A DNA stretch of 64,000 nt from the NCBI GenBank assembly GCA_031841125.1, contig CM063113.1:57653211-57717210 (forward strand), written 5' to 3'. Origin of the DNA: Acanthococcus lagerstroemiae (taxonomy: Eukaryota; Arthropoda; Insecta; Hemiptera; Eriococcidae). A model generated the notes under the pieces. The model was given only the letters and a program-made list of their open reading frames with translations, was not told the origin of the DNA and ran no database searches. The translations under genes were made by a program, and so were the position numbers. Of the stretch, positions 46,514 to 57,599 are shown piece after piece; position 1 is the first letter of the stretch, and every line of letters starts with the position of its first letter.

Positions 46514-47129
46514 AGGTGTTTTCGGGCGACCACCAAAGTTACAGATTCTGTAAGTTACTGTAGGTTTCGCTACAGAATTGCGTTCGGGCGACACTTCGTA
46601 ACCTACAGAAAAACGTTCGGGCGAAACCTACAAGTTACTGCTTACAGAATTCTGTAGGTTTCGCTGCAGTATTTTTTTTTTTTTTTTGCTGCAGGTAAAA
46701 ATTACAGCGAGAAGTCATGCGTGTTATCACGTTTTTGCGTTATCACTCAAGTGTACATACAAAATTCAAATTTTAAATTCAAGTATTCGAATTTTCGTGA
46801 TAACAATAACAGGTTAGGCAAAGATGACACCAGTTAACAAATACCGTTCGGGCGCACTATCTGCAGTTTCCTACAACCTACAGTATTCTTGTTACAGTAG
46901 GGCTCTATAGTTTCACCTGGGTATACTAAGCCACCATTTTGGTTTATACTGCGCCCGTCGATGCCGAATAATTGACTACGCGTTACGCTCCGCATAGTCG
47001 GATTCGGCATCCACGGGCGCAGTATGAACCAAGATGGCGGCTTAGTATACCCAGGTGAAACTATAGAGCCCTAGTTACAGTTTTCCGTAACTTAGATGAA
47101 TGTTGCAGTTCAGTCGCCCGAAAACACCT
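46514..47129. mobile_element. 616 bp inverted-end element with 3 bp flank repeat
   Basis: Ends AGGTGTTTTCGGGCGAC and GTCGCCCGAAAACACCT are exact inverses. ATT flanks both sides (46511-46513, 47130-47132). Internal CGTTCGGGCG and TGTAGGTTTCGCT(A/G)CAG words repeat. The 3 bp duplication suggests a PIF/Harbinger-like origin, but no transposase is present. It contains the fold-back at 46898-47073. Confidence 0.85.
46898..47073. repeat. 176 bp fold-back element, family H, copy 2
   Basis: Arms TAGGGCTCTATAGTTTCACC and GGTGAAACTATAGAGCCCTA pair for about 70 bp with few mismatches (on through GGGTATACTAAGCC). The 7 bp GTTACAG is repeated at 46891-46897 and 47074-47080. The core GATGCCGAATAATTGACTAC and CTCCGCATAGTCGGATTCGG matches copy 1. 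Confidence 0.95.
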
Positions 47130-47139
47130 ATTATATTTT

Positions 47140-48775
47140 TGGCAACGTTGGTAATCATTCAAACAACCTGATAAGCTGTTATCATGGCTACAAAAACATT
47201 TTTACTGGAAAAACTAAGGAAAAACTATTTTTGATCGAGTATCCGAAGAAAATTTGATCCGAGAACATGTTTTGTGACGATATAGTCATATTCTATTGCA
47301 GAAAGTAAGTCATTTTTATCCTGCATGTATTTGTCATTGTGTTCTGCGTAGAATAACTTACCTACTTATTTTTATGAACGCTATCATCTATTCTGTTGCG
47401 GAGGAGCCGCTTTTAATAATTTATGGAGTATGGGTGTAAGATGACACGACCCTAAATGACACAATGGGATTTTATTCTGTAGAAATAGTGGTTATCAACG
47501 CAAAATTGATAGTGGACAATTTGCTACCTCCGATATGGATGCAGCGGTGAATTTAGTTATCGAAAAAGGGTATTATATTCGAATCAAAAACTGCCTAACA
47601 ACTTGATTAGATCAATTTCAAAACCGATTCCAAGATGACACAAATCTAGATTTTTATGCTATGTGCCCGGACGTCCAGTATTTTGCTAAAATGTTTCTCA
47701 AGTTGCACATTATTTTGAAGCTGAAGTAGTTACCTACTAGTTATCTGCCAACGGTTAAAGTTTGAAGACAGTTGAATGTTTTGGTGACAAATTGTTGGCC
47801 AAAGAAGAAACTGCGTGTCATGATACAAGAATGTGAACAAAACGATATGACAAAATGAAATGATCTGGTTTGCCACCCCTGTAGAAGCATACATAATACA
47901 CTATTAAGAATTACATCATGTAGTTTCCTGGATTTGACTATGTTTTCGGGGGGGGGGGGGGGTCCAAAATATTTCCAATTGGGAACTAAATGAGAATTTC
48001 CAACAAAAAAAAAAAAATCTGGAATGTTTTAGGTAAGGTCTAATATTAACTGAAAATTGGAAATTACTTTTTTCGAATATTTTTTTGGAAATGGGATTCA
48101 ATATTAAAGAGTATGCTCATTGTGACAACAGTCACCCAGCATACTTTTTCACTTGGTTTCGAGGTTTCTTGATGTGTTCTTAACTGGGAATTCAGGAAAT
48201 GGGCATTCTTATTGTATATTTTTTCCAAGAACATAGGAATTATTAATTCTAGTTGCAAAACTTTGTTAGGAAATGTGGAAGTGGAATTCCTACTCATTAA
48301 AAAAGGTAAAAAGGTCAACATATTGGGAAATAGAGTTTTTCTTTTCTTTTTTATGGGGGGGGGGGTCCCTATTTTCAGTGCACTCAACAACTAATCTGTG
48401 CTCTCTGATAATCTTCTCCTCTATTTGTGGATATGAATAAATTTCTTCCAGGGACCGGGGTTCAAAAATGAAATTACGTTGTCGCTTATGGGAAAGGGAA
48501 CGGATATCGGTGTTTTCATTATCTCACTGGCGTTTGCCAGTAAGCCAGGCTAATTAACCTGTAACAAACAGCAATTTGTTCTGCCTCCACTAAAGGAAAT
48601 TTCTGCAATTTATTCATTTTGGATTACACACAAAGAAGAAGTGTTCCATTTGTTTTACTCATATAATATGTTTGGCTAGGCTTGTCATCAACAAATTTTC
48701 AATAACTGGTTGTTAGTTACCTTTTTTCTTTTTTTTTTTTTTACTCAATTGTAATTGATACAATGTGTCAGGGAA
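47140..48775. other. Intronic DNA without recognised gene
   Basis: G tracts (47949-47962, 48355-48366) and A+T-rich sequence. The 108-codon minus frame at 48064-48390 has no motif. Confidence 0.4.
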
Positions 48776-48781
48776 AAACAA

Positions 48782-49196
48782 GGGCGGATAATCCAAAATC
48801 TCATTAAAATCACAACTTTAGTCCTTAGCACAGCTGATGATGGTGAATAACTGATGGAGAAGTGTCAGTAAACGTGGATTATAGCGATGTTTTTTCAATG
48901 CTGGAAAAATCAGTGGGGTTTAAAGAACAACAGCCAGCAATCACTGCTCAAGATGATGAACTCCAGAAAGTGGAGAAGCTGTTTTTTTTTATTTTACATT
49001 ATTGTCTTTCTTTCCTTCCATTGACCAGAAAAGCTAGAATTATTGCTTTTTCTTTAAAAAAAAAAAGTATTGAAGTTTATTTTCTTTACAAAATAACTTT
49101 GATACGTCTAACGTACCTAATTTAACAAAAATTAATTGTTTTCCTCATTTGTCAATGTCTTTTTATCAAAATTACATGTTCTCAGGTTATCCGCCC
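48782..49196. mobile_element. Possible inverted-end element, ~415 bp
   Basis: GGGCGGATAATCC at 48782 pairs with GGTTATCCGCCCC ending 49197 (12 of 13). No convincing target duplication and no transposase. Confidence 0.5.
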
Positions 49197-49552
49197 CAAC
49201 TTTAGCTCCAATTAGGGCAGATGAGTCTACTGTACATGATATATAATAGGTATTCAGTTACCACTCATCTTTGGAATTGAATAAATTGTTATGATCAAGT
49301 GAAATCTTACAATATCGTTAAAAATAATTTTTCTTTTCCAGTTATTGCCGTGGTCATCAGTATACCTTCACCTTACCTCCCTCCTTGTTTTCATTTTATT
49401 TTGCTCATGTTCCGCTCAGAATTCTTTTAAATTGGTTCATTTGTTCTGGTTAATATTGGTCTGGTATTTGTTCTAGTTCACTGCTCATGTGTTTAACTCA
49501 CTAAGACTTATCAAAACTGGTTGATTTACTCATGGATTCGCTCAAGTTCTTG

Positions 49553-49830
49553 CAGAGCCGGCAACGCAAATTTTCCCAGTGTGGTGCAGATTTCTCAACC
49601 CCCCCCCCTCAAACAAAAATTGGAAATTTATTAGGGAAAAAAATTGCGTTTTAACCTGAGAACAAAATTAATAACAAAAAGTCACAGTATAAAATTATTT
49701 CAATTTAAAGCAAAAGTACTCTCACAAACTTTTATTTTTTGGGGGGATTCTTTTGTCTGGTGCACTGCACCACACAAAATTTCTCGTGTGGTGCATTTTA
49801 TGCAGTGAACCACATATATTGCCGGCCATG
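49553..49830. mobile_element. hAT-like element, 278 bp
   Basis: Ends CAGAGCCGGCAACGC and TATTGCCGGCCATG. Flanks AGTTCTTG (49545-49552) and AGCTCTTG (49831-49838) match at 7 of 8. Internal GTGTGGTGCA words occur near both ends. Confidence 0.8.
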
Positions 49831-49838
49831 AGCTCTTG

Positions 49839-50690
49839 GGCTTCTTTTTCGTTTGCCCAGTATTTATTCATGATCGAATCAAAATTAATCGATTCTTTCG
49901 ACATTGTTCTGGTATTTGTTATGGTTTAAGCCCGGCTATGTAAACGACAAAATATGGAAAATACTATTTTTGAACCAGGCTTAAAACGGTAACAGTGGCG
50001 ATTCGTTCCAGTTCTTTTCATGAAAACTTTCATGATTTTGTGGGTTTTGCTCAAAAGGTAGCGTTCCTTTTGTTCTGCTGATGTGTTTTGTTCATAAGCA
50101 TGAGAATCACATAATGCGACATTGCTCAACTTCAGAATAGATTTATTATGATCAGGTGAAGCCAGGGTTGCCAACTCCTGTACATGAAAATAGTCGCCAC
50201 TCACAAACATTTTTCTGCAACGTTTTAAACACCTTTGTGGTTGTGTGGAAAGAAGTTTCCATAAATTTATTCAGGCGCTCCACTCTGTGGCATCCCTGAG
50301 CTCTATTCCTTGATCCTTGATGATTGTTGTCCAGGTGTCACAGGAATGACTTCCCCCTCCCCCTTCAGAAAAACCAGTGCGTATATTCGGTTTCGTTCAG
50401 TTTCAGAATGGAATTATTACTTATCTCTCTACTTCAGAATGGGACTTTAACAGTCTGATGAAAGGTGAAATATATGTTCAGAAATCTTGTTCTTCTCGTT
50501 ATTGTTCAAGTGATCGGCTCTCTATTCTGTCACTTGTACCGTTTTTGTTTTTTCTTTTTCTGCTCATGTTTCGCTTAAATCTAGTTATTGGTTTGGCACA
50601 TACATACATATGTCTGTGCTGAGCTCACTCAGGCTCGGTAAGACTGCGACTGATTTTCTCGTGCATACGCTAAAGTTTACCGACTTCTCT
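49839..50690. other. Intronic DNA without recognised gene
   Basis: Phrases such as TGTTC(T/C)GGT(A/T)AT(T/A)TGTT and TTCATTTTG/GCTCATGT(T/G) recur from about 49380 to 50640. This suggests a diverged long-period repeat, but boundaries are unclear. Confidence 0.35.
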
Positions 50691-50696
50691 TCCATT

Positions 50697-50987
50697 CAGG
50701 GCCGGCTCAAGGAAAAATCTTCACCCGGGCAAGGATCCTTACTATATTTTGCATTATTTTTCTGCCTTCTTACACATTGCGGTAAATAACATCGTTGTTC
50801 TTAGCTTCTTACATCTATTCTGACGAGCTTCCTGTCAAAATTCTTAAGATGAGTAAAAGTAAGGTAATAAAGAAAAAATTCACCTCAAGTTTGTTCTGCG
50901 GATCATCGTCTTTCGGACGTTCGGCGCTGCTAAGTTCACGGGGCCCCGGGCAAGCGCCCGGCTTGCTTGGGCCTGAAGCCGGCCCTG
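50697..50987. mobile_element. hAT-like element, 291 bp
   Basis: Ends CAGGGCCGGCTCAAGG and GCCTGAAGCCGGCCCTG. Flanks CTTCCATT and CATTCATT match at 6 of 8. The GGGCCCCGGGCAAGCGCCCGG near the right end is a strong inner palindrome (the 100-codon minus frame 50815-51117 runs across it). Confidence 0.78.
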
Positions 50988-50999
50988 CATTCATTTGCT

Positions 51000-52835
51000 C
51001 GATATTTATTGTTTTGAAGGAATCAAAGTGAATAGTTCTCCGGATATTTTTCTGATATACTTTACGGTTTACAGCCCTGACAAGAAATTTAAAGGGCTGC
51101 TTTTTCCAATTTGTCACGTATAACGCACCGCGGTGTTCAATTTGAAGAATACAGGACTAAGCCACGACCGCTGTTCTTTGGTTTTTATCGCATCTCTTAA
51201 TACAGAAATTTGCATGTATAAAAATTGGTCTAAAACAATGATAATACAAAACGAATAGCCTATGAACTATTTTATTAGAGTCTTTTACAAGGGAATTCGG
51301 TCGGACCGCCGCAGCGTTTGCGGAAATAGAGGCGCCACGAGATGAATACCAAATATTTGTGGTTTTCGGGAGACCATTTCATCGCTGTGGGCTCGGCTCA
51401 GGGTTTCGTAAATTCAGGATGCACCGGGGTGACCGCACATGCGACTCCATCGTCTCGGAGTCGTTCGAGTTTCTTCGACAAGCGTCTTCGGCTGGTCCAC
51501 GTCCATAGGACGGACTTGCTTGGACTCTGAATTTGGCGACTTGTCGTCCAGCTGGTGGTTGGGGCCATAGAGGGCCAACTACGCGGTCCACCAAACCACC
51601 GCGTCCGTACTTTGAGAAATACTGGCGTTGTGACGATCGGTTATTGGAGCGTGTATACGAAAGTTTCTCTCGTTCACCAAGAAGAGAGTACGAGTATATC
51701 CGCGCCGGGTGCAACTAATGTTTAAAACAAGGCTATTTTAAACTCCGCAAACACCACCGACCATTATTTATATTAGTAGCATTATTAAAAGCTTCGCCTT
51801 CCGACCGGCGCCAAATAAAAATGTACGCAATGCCGAAAGGTGGCAACTTAGAGGCCACCGCCGATATGCGCACCTTAATAACAGTTTCAAACTGCTGGGC
51901 TGAGGGTCCGCGTCAATGGACAAATTAAAAAAGAAAAGCAGCTCGCTGCTCTCGTTTTCATTTTTAAGTATAATACCAGGGTGTACCTATATACAGCGAG
52001 AAAATTGTCAGAAGACGAAAAATTACACATTGTATCTGCGGCGCGGTAATTCTATTTCGATAAGGACGCGAAAACGGAACCCGCCTTTAAAAAAGTACTT
52101 TACGATATTCAAACAAAAAGTGGATATTTTTACGTAGCTGCCGGTTAATTTCGCGTGTATTCCGCTGAATTACATCCGCCGGGCGAATACAACCCTTAAA
52201 GAGCGTTTTTACAAGTATTTAAATAGAATTTTAACTTAAACCAGCTTCGTTGTTTGCGGATCTTAACTGGAATCCATTTAAATGAGCAATGATATGACGT
52301 CGTTTTCGGTGCCGTATTCATTAAATATACATTTTAAAACGACAAATGCAATCGTTTAGATAAGAAAAGTTTAAACCGTTAAAAATATTCTTTATGGTTT
52401 TAATTTTAAAATGTCAACACGAAACGACGGTTGTATAAAAGTTCAGGCTTTTTCAGGTCTTCCATTTTTTTCATTTTTTTTTTTTTTTTAGAAAGTTGTT
52501 GAATGATCTAAATGTAATTAAGCGAAAGAGATCTTTTATTACTGACGTGTCTACGCGCTTTAAATGTTTACCTTTTCATAGAGGAAGGGCGAAAAATTAT
52601 TTTCCATATACTTTAAGGCGTATTTAACGCGAATAATTTTGCGGATTTTAATTACGGCCACGAATGAAAATCCCAGTTTTCAGTTCAGCCGGTATGACTG
52701 TTCGTAATAGACGTACAAATTACGAGCCCCAGTTTTTCTGATTTCATATTTTTTGATATCCAATGAAAACCAAGCTGTGACTTCGTTCAGCCGTCGTACG
52801 AAATAGCACCATCTTAACGAATGCACAAATTTAAA
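51000..52835. other. CpG-containing intronic DNA, no exon supported
   Basis: 51290-51720 is G+C and CpG rich with overlapping open frames on both strands (111 codons at 51379-51714 minus, 62 at 51342-51530 plus), none with motifs. 51770-52650 is A+T rich with frequent CGCG/TTAAA alternation. It could be old conserved non-coding or regulatory DNA. Nothing decides it. Confidence 0.4.
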
Positions 52836-52839
52836 ATTT

Positions 52840-55210
52840 GAACAGTAAATGGCCCAGATGGAATCCATCCAGTCTGCTTCCAGACAGGACTGGAGACCAT
52901 AATGGTACCGTCAACCCTGTCGAGAGGGAGGGGGAAAGGGGGATACCCCGGACCTGGACTTTCAGGGGACCTGATATTTTTAAAAGGCCTGAATTTTAAC
53001 GCTTACGGCTACATCATACTCTACATCAAATCAGCAATCACTCCTTACACCATGAAAGAAATCTCTTATCCCGTAGCTTATAATTTTTTCTAATTGATAA
53101 AAGAACAAAATGAACTGGAAGGATAGGGGGCCCGTGGAAATTCCCCCAGGCCCTCTTTTTCTCTCTACGGGACTGGGTACCGTTCATTAGGGTCCTCAGA
53201 GCATCAGTAGCCCTAGAGCACATTCAAAAACCGTGGAGGTATGTGAAAGTGGTATTTTTGCCTAAAGGCAGAGACCCTTGTCAGGTCAAATCCTATAGGC
53301 CAGAAAGTTTCCCATCATTCATGCTACAAACCTTGGAAAGGCTGGCAGACAAGCATCTAAAAGAGGTTACCTTGAAAAGGTTCCTACTATACGAGAACCA
53401 GCATACATACAGGGCAGGCAGGTCAGCAGCGTCATTACTACACTCGCTTGTTACGACAATTGAGAGAGGGATGACTGGCTGAAATTATGCCCTGGCAACA
53501 TTCTTGGATATACTGGGAGCGTTCGACGCGACCTCTCATGAATTACTGGAAACAACCCCGAGGGAAAGAGAAGTAAAGGAAAGCTTAATAAGTAGGATAG
53601 TATCTATGCTAAAAAAGCAGGGATATCCATATAACATACTAAAGAGAACAAATTCATGGAACGACCCTCAGGGGCTTCCAACAGAGAGGAATACTCTCTC
53701 CCCTACTGTGGAGCCAAGTGGTGGATAGGTTGTTGGATGAGTTAAATGGTCAAAAAATGTATGCAAATAAGGCTACGCTGACGATTTGGCTGTCGTGACT
53801 GGCGAATTTCCAGGGACCAACGCGGAGCTGACACAGTGAGGACTCCGATGTGTAGAAAAATGGTGTGCGAAAAAACGGTTATCGATAAACCCGGACCAAA
53901 TTGAGATCACTCATTTCACTCACAAAAGGAAGGGCAAGGAGTTGATCGAAGTGCAATACAAAGGAAGCCCGTTACCTCTCACCGGAAAGGTGAAGTACTT
54001 ACGAGTATATCTTGACGAAAAACTCTCCTAGAGGGATCTCGTCTCAGAGAAAATAAGAAAAGGGTTTGAGACTCTTTGGGCTTACCCTACCTGTGTCGGC
54101 AGAGCCTGGGGACTCTCTCCCAAAATAATGCATTGGATATATACCGGTGTAATGCGTTCCAGAATCACATATGCGGCAGTTGTGTGGCGGGGCCGGGTCC
54201 ATCTGGCCAAAATCAGAAAGGAATTGGACCAACTGCAAAGGCTCGCGTGCGTGATAACAACGGGGGTAATGAGAACGATGCCGACGAAAGCACTTGAAAG
54301 ACTCCTAAATCTAGCACCACTTCATTCTTCTGTAGAAGCAGCTGTGATTAAGGGGGGGGGGCGCTTATCGTCTGGGTCAATCAAACCTTCGGGCCCGAAA
54401 AACAGGTCATAAAAATATATATAGGAGACAGCGAGGGCGATGGACAAATGTTTTGGGACGTCGATGACCAAGGTGCAGGAATCGGAATCCCGAATGCAAA
54501 TGGCACTGACAACTATTCAGTGGCGTTGGGTGAGGGCGTCATCATCTTCCAAGCAGAGGTAATGGCGATCACGGTGGCCACTGATAGAAGCCAGCAGAGG
54601 GGCCTTGTTAATAAGCAAATGTATATCTATACAGACTGTCAACCGTCTATGAAGGCACTATCGGCATACCAAACTACATCCTCGGTGGTGACAGACTGCA
54701 TCAACAAATTATACACTGCGACATAAAAGGGAACATGATCGCGGATAAGCTAGCGAAGGAGGGCATAAAAAAGGAACTCGTAACGCCCAGGCCGGATCTT
54801 CTCCTGTCATACAGCGTCATAAAATCCAAGGTGGAATAAGTAAGCAGATGGAAATGTACTGGCGTTTAGCTAGGTGCAAGAAAGTCAGAAAAACACTGAT
54901 GGGGAGGCCCCCGGTAGGTACGCCGTGTTCCTGTTGGGGCGCTCGACAGAAAACATTCAAGGCTCATGGTCGGACTACCAACTGGTCATGGGGCTACAAA
55001 ACACATATGGTATAAAATAGGAGTGGCGATAAGCAGCTCCTATAGGCACTGTGGATGAGAAGGGGACGAAACCTCGATTCACATCATATGTCTATGTCTA
55101 CGAAAATAGCCGGGATAAGACGCAAAGCACTGGGACTGGAGTATCCAGCACCCAATATGAAGACAAAGGGATAGCACTCAGTAAAATTCTCACTTTAGTT
55201 GTACAAGTGA
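52840..55210 (+). pseudogene. Non-LTR retrotransposon with reverse transcriptase and RNase H (I/LOA/R1-like), decayed
   Basis: In order: G-P-D-G-I-H-P at 52851-52871 (reverse-transcriptase start); after an inserted element, K-V-V-F-L-P-K-G-R-D and K-S-Y-R-P-E-S-F around 53246-53310; N-Q-H-T-Y-R-A-G-R-S-A near 53397; F-L-D-I-L-G-A-F-D (53501-53527; first catalytic Asp); G-Y-A-D-D-L-A-V-V (53771 on; catalytic Y-A-D-D at 53774-53785). The RNase H part has G-A-G-I-G-I near 54475, E-x-M-A-I-T near 54559, the T-D-C-Q aspartate at 54634-54636, and K-G-N-M-I-A-D-K-L-A-K-E-G at 54727-54765. A cysteine-rich tail lies near 54920-55080. Stops (for example TGA 53480, TAG 53726, TAA 54727 region) and frameshifts make it non-functional. 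RNase H after the reverse transcriptase excludes the RTE clade. The 5' half is missing. Confidence 0.9.
52912..53175. mobile_element. hAT-like element, 264 bp, inserted in the retrotransposon
   Basis: Ends CAACCCTGTCGAGAGGG and CTCTCTACGGGACTG. The perfect 8 bp repeat GGTACCGT is at 52904-52911 and 53176-53183. Joining one copy of the target gives a continuous reverse-transcriptase frame (I-M-V-P-F-I-R-V-L-R-A), so the insertion is exact. Confidence 0.92.
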
Positions 55211-56690
55211 GGCTATTGAGCTGATCCTTAACAGTAACCTGAGAAAAAGTGCAATGGACTATAAGGTCCGAGCATTCTGCGCGTAGAACGCCATCTCACA
55301 CAAAGTAATTTTAGCATTTCATATGCTTTTACTACTGGGTATACTTGAGGGAAAACCGTAACGCTCTTCCGACGTGATTTCTTCCAGCCATGGGTATACT
55401 TGAGCGAAAACCGTAACTCCAGCCATAAGCTCATTGATCTTGATCTTTGCTGCTCCCAGCGCGACTACAGTTCTTTTTCTCTTCTCTTCTCCTTTCCAGC
55501 TTAATTCAGTTCACAGTTCTTTAGCTCTTTATGGTAACAATTCAGTTCAGTGGTTGACATCTCCATTCTCTTCCAGCCATGGGTATACTTGAGCGAAGAC
55601 CATAATGCTCCCCCGACACGCTCCCCCCGACACGCTCCCCCCACACGAATTCAGTGGTTGACATTTTCTGCGCCCCGCGCGATCAAAGTCTACAACCGTA
55701 TTGTTGCTGCGCGACTGCAGTCTGCAGCCGTGTTATTTTTTTAGAGGAAGGGGGAGTGGACAACGATTTTGCCCACTAAGGTTTAGCTGGATAATTGGAT
55801 GTTGAACATATTCAAATTTTCTCTGTTTCTGTGAGGAGGAGGTGACCCAAGCCAAATATTTTCAAAGATGGCGAGATGGAATCGGCTGCCTCTAAAGTGA
55901 CACCCTTGATTCCAACTCATCACGAAATAATAAGAAAGCATAGGCTAGGTGGAAGGGAATGCTTGGGTTTTTTCCACTCAGTTGGAAAAATCACTTTAGT
56001 AAGGGAAGCTAGAAAATCGGAGCATCAGTTGGCTAAATTGAACAAAGCCAAGGCTTTTCTTTCTTTCTGTCTCCTTAATTTCAGAATTCTTTTATTTTAC
56101 AGAATGGCCACTTTATAGCGAATAAAATTAACTTTTTCCTCTTAGAAGTCATTTGTATGTGCTCCTGAGAACATGGACCTCAGTAATCGTGTCCTCTAAA
56201 TTTGAATAAACGGAATTCGCCTGTTTCTCACTTATAAGTAGTACATTGATCACGTGATTAGCATACGTATGGCTAATAAAGAGCAAATTCCGCTGCTTCA
56301 GATTTAGAGAGGTCAGTTTTCCATGATTCGATCATAATATAGAACACATGCAGGAATGTCGCGCAGCTAATTTTGCCATCTCTCTTCCCCCCTTAAAGTA
56401 AACATAAACATTTACATAGTCTCCATGCCAAACCACAGAGAGTAATAGTTTGATCTTAAGCTCACTTGAACTGATTTAAAACATCATTTATTATTTTCAA
56501 AACTAAGGTCATCTCCACGTGTGTGTATCGCATTCCAAGAATTTGAAAATTCCAACTTTGAAATCCGAATCAGGCTGACTGTCTCGGTTGACTATTTGAC
56601 CTCTCTCGTATAATATTCGATGCAAATTAAACTTTCATTATACTCGTACCGAATGTACGATGCGGCCTGTTTACTGCCACAGCGCATAGC
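55211..56690. other. Intronic DNA; small local duplications
   Basis: The phrase CCATGGGTATACTTGAGCGAA recurs near 55388 and 55577, with a related one at 55336. ACACGCTCCCCC repeats at 55617-55645. No host exon was recognised before 56741. Confidence 0.45.
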
Positions 56691-56740
56691 TTTTGCGTAG
56701 CTACTCGTTTTTGAATTTATATGTCTTCTCTGTTTCGCAG

Positions 56741-56948
56741 GTAGCGTGGATGCATTTCGAACAATCCGCAATTCTGACAGTAAACAGTCATGTGATCACC
56801 CGGAATCCCAGAATCACGGTAACCCACGACAAACACAGAACCTGGTATTTGCATATAAACAACGTACAAGAAGCAGACAGGGGTCGATACATGTGTCAGC
56901 TGAATACGATATCAGCGAAAACGCAATTCGGTTATCTCAACGTCGTCG
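56741..56948 (+). CDS. DIP/lachesin-like Ig adhesion protein, exon completing Ig domain 1
   Basis: Seen: the acceptor TGTTTCGCAG ends at 56740 and the donor GTAATT begins at 56949. The 208 bp exon reads VAWMHFEQSAILTVNSHV, then ITRNPRITVTHDKHRTWYLH, INNVQEADRGRYMCQLNT and ISAKTQFGYLNVV, and leaves one base (phase 1). It carries the core Ig tryptophan (codon 56747-56749) and the D-R-G-R-Y-M-C motif with the second disulfide cysteine (codon 56894-56896), which pairs with the cysteine of exon 37015-37121. Phases match: the upstream exon ends in phase 0 and this one starts on a full codon. Known: the V-A-W-(I/M) start, the T-H-D-K-H-R-T-W block and the T-x-x-A-K-T-Q-(Y/F)-G-Y end are hallmarks of insect DIP/lachesin first Ig domains. 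The next exon should start at the VPP linker to Ig2 and lies past the window. Confidence 0.95.
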
Positions 56949-57099
56949 GTAATTAATTTTACTTTCGTTTTGCTTTCGTTTTTCTTTCCCGTTTGCGCTT
57001 TTCCACGTTCGAGAATACAAATAATGCTCGTGCACAAGTGGATTGGCTGAAATAGATACAATAAATTCGGGAACATTCTCATTTCACGAAACACGTGAG

Positions 57100-57380
57100 T
57101 TGTAGTTTTTCAAACAGGCATGCATATGTATGTGTGCGGGGGGAGGGGCTGGGTGTGTAATACATCTTTAGTAATACTGTGGAATTTGACCTCCCCTACT
57201 CGACGCTGGGAGATCAGGAGTACCGTTTCGTTTAAGTCGTAAAAGTGTTCACTAAAAAATTAGAAATTTTGCGAATTAGCTGGTCTGTCGTCATGAGAAC
57301 CAAAATCATGAGCTGTAGAAAGATAATCCGCACTGAGTTCTGACTAGTTGATAAAGGTCAAAAATGTGAATTTTTATTTT
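57100..57380. other. Intron start after Ig exon, nothing recognised
   Basis: Includes a G-rich tract at 57137-57152. No element ends. Confidence 0.4.
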
Positions 57381-57396
57381 TCATTTTTCAAACAGA

Positions 57397-57549
57397 CATA
57401 GGCGCCGAAACCCATGGGTGCCCAGGGCTCAGGCACCCACTGAAAAAATCAGCAAACGAGTGTAAAATCTAGAAATGTTTAAATTTGAAAACTTAACTGT
57501 AATTTTATCGACGAGCCCCCACTGAGTGCTGGAAAGTTCGGCGCCTGTG
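57397..57549. mobile_element. hAT-like MITE, 153 bp, perfect 8 bp target duplication
   Basis: Ends CATAGGCGCCGAAACCC and TTCGGCGCCTGTG. CAAACAGA is at 57389-57396 and 57550-57557. The inner GGGTGCCCAGGGCTCAGGCACCC forms a strong stem. Confidence 0.9.
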
Positions 57550-57599
57550 CAAACAGAACTACTGACTCCTGCGATTCCAAACAATCCAAATAGTATTGA

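Larger units (their letters stand above)
37122..56740 (+). other. 19.6 kb phase-0 intron of the DIP/lachesin-like gene
   Basis: Bounded by GTGAGC at the 5' end and TTTCGCAG at the 3' end, and joining two exons of compatible phase. It splits the first Ig domain between its two cysteines. Its contents are mostly nested transposons, listed separately. No host coding exon was recognised inside it, though short alternative exons cannot be excluded. Confidence 0.88.

Noticed and set aside
51379..51714. 111-codon minus-strand frame in CpG-rich DNA
   Set aside because: Overlapping frames on the other strand are equally open and neither shows a motif. Openness here follows from base composition.
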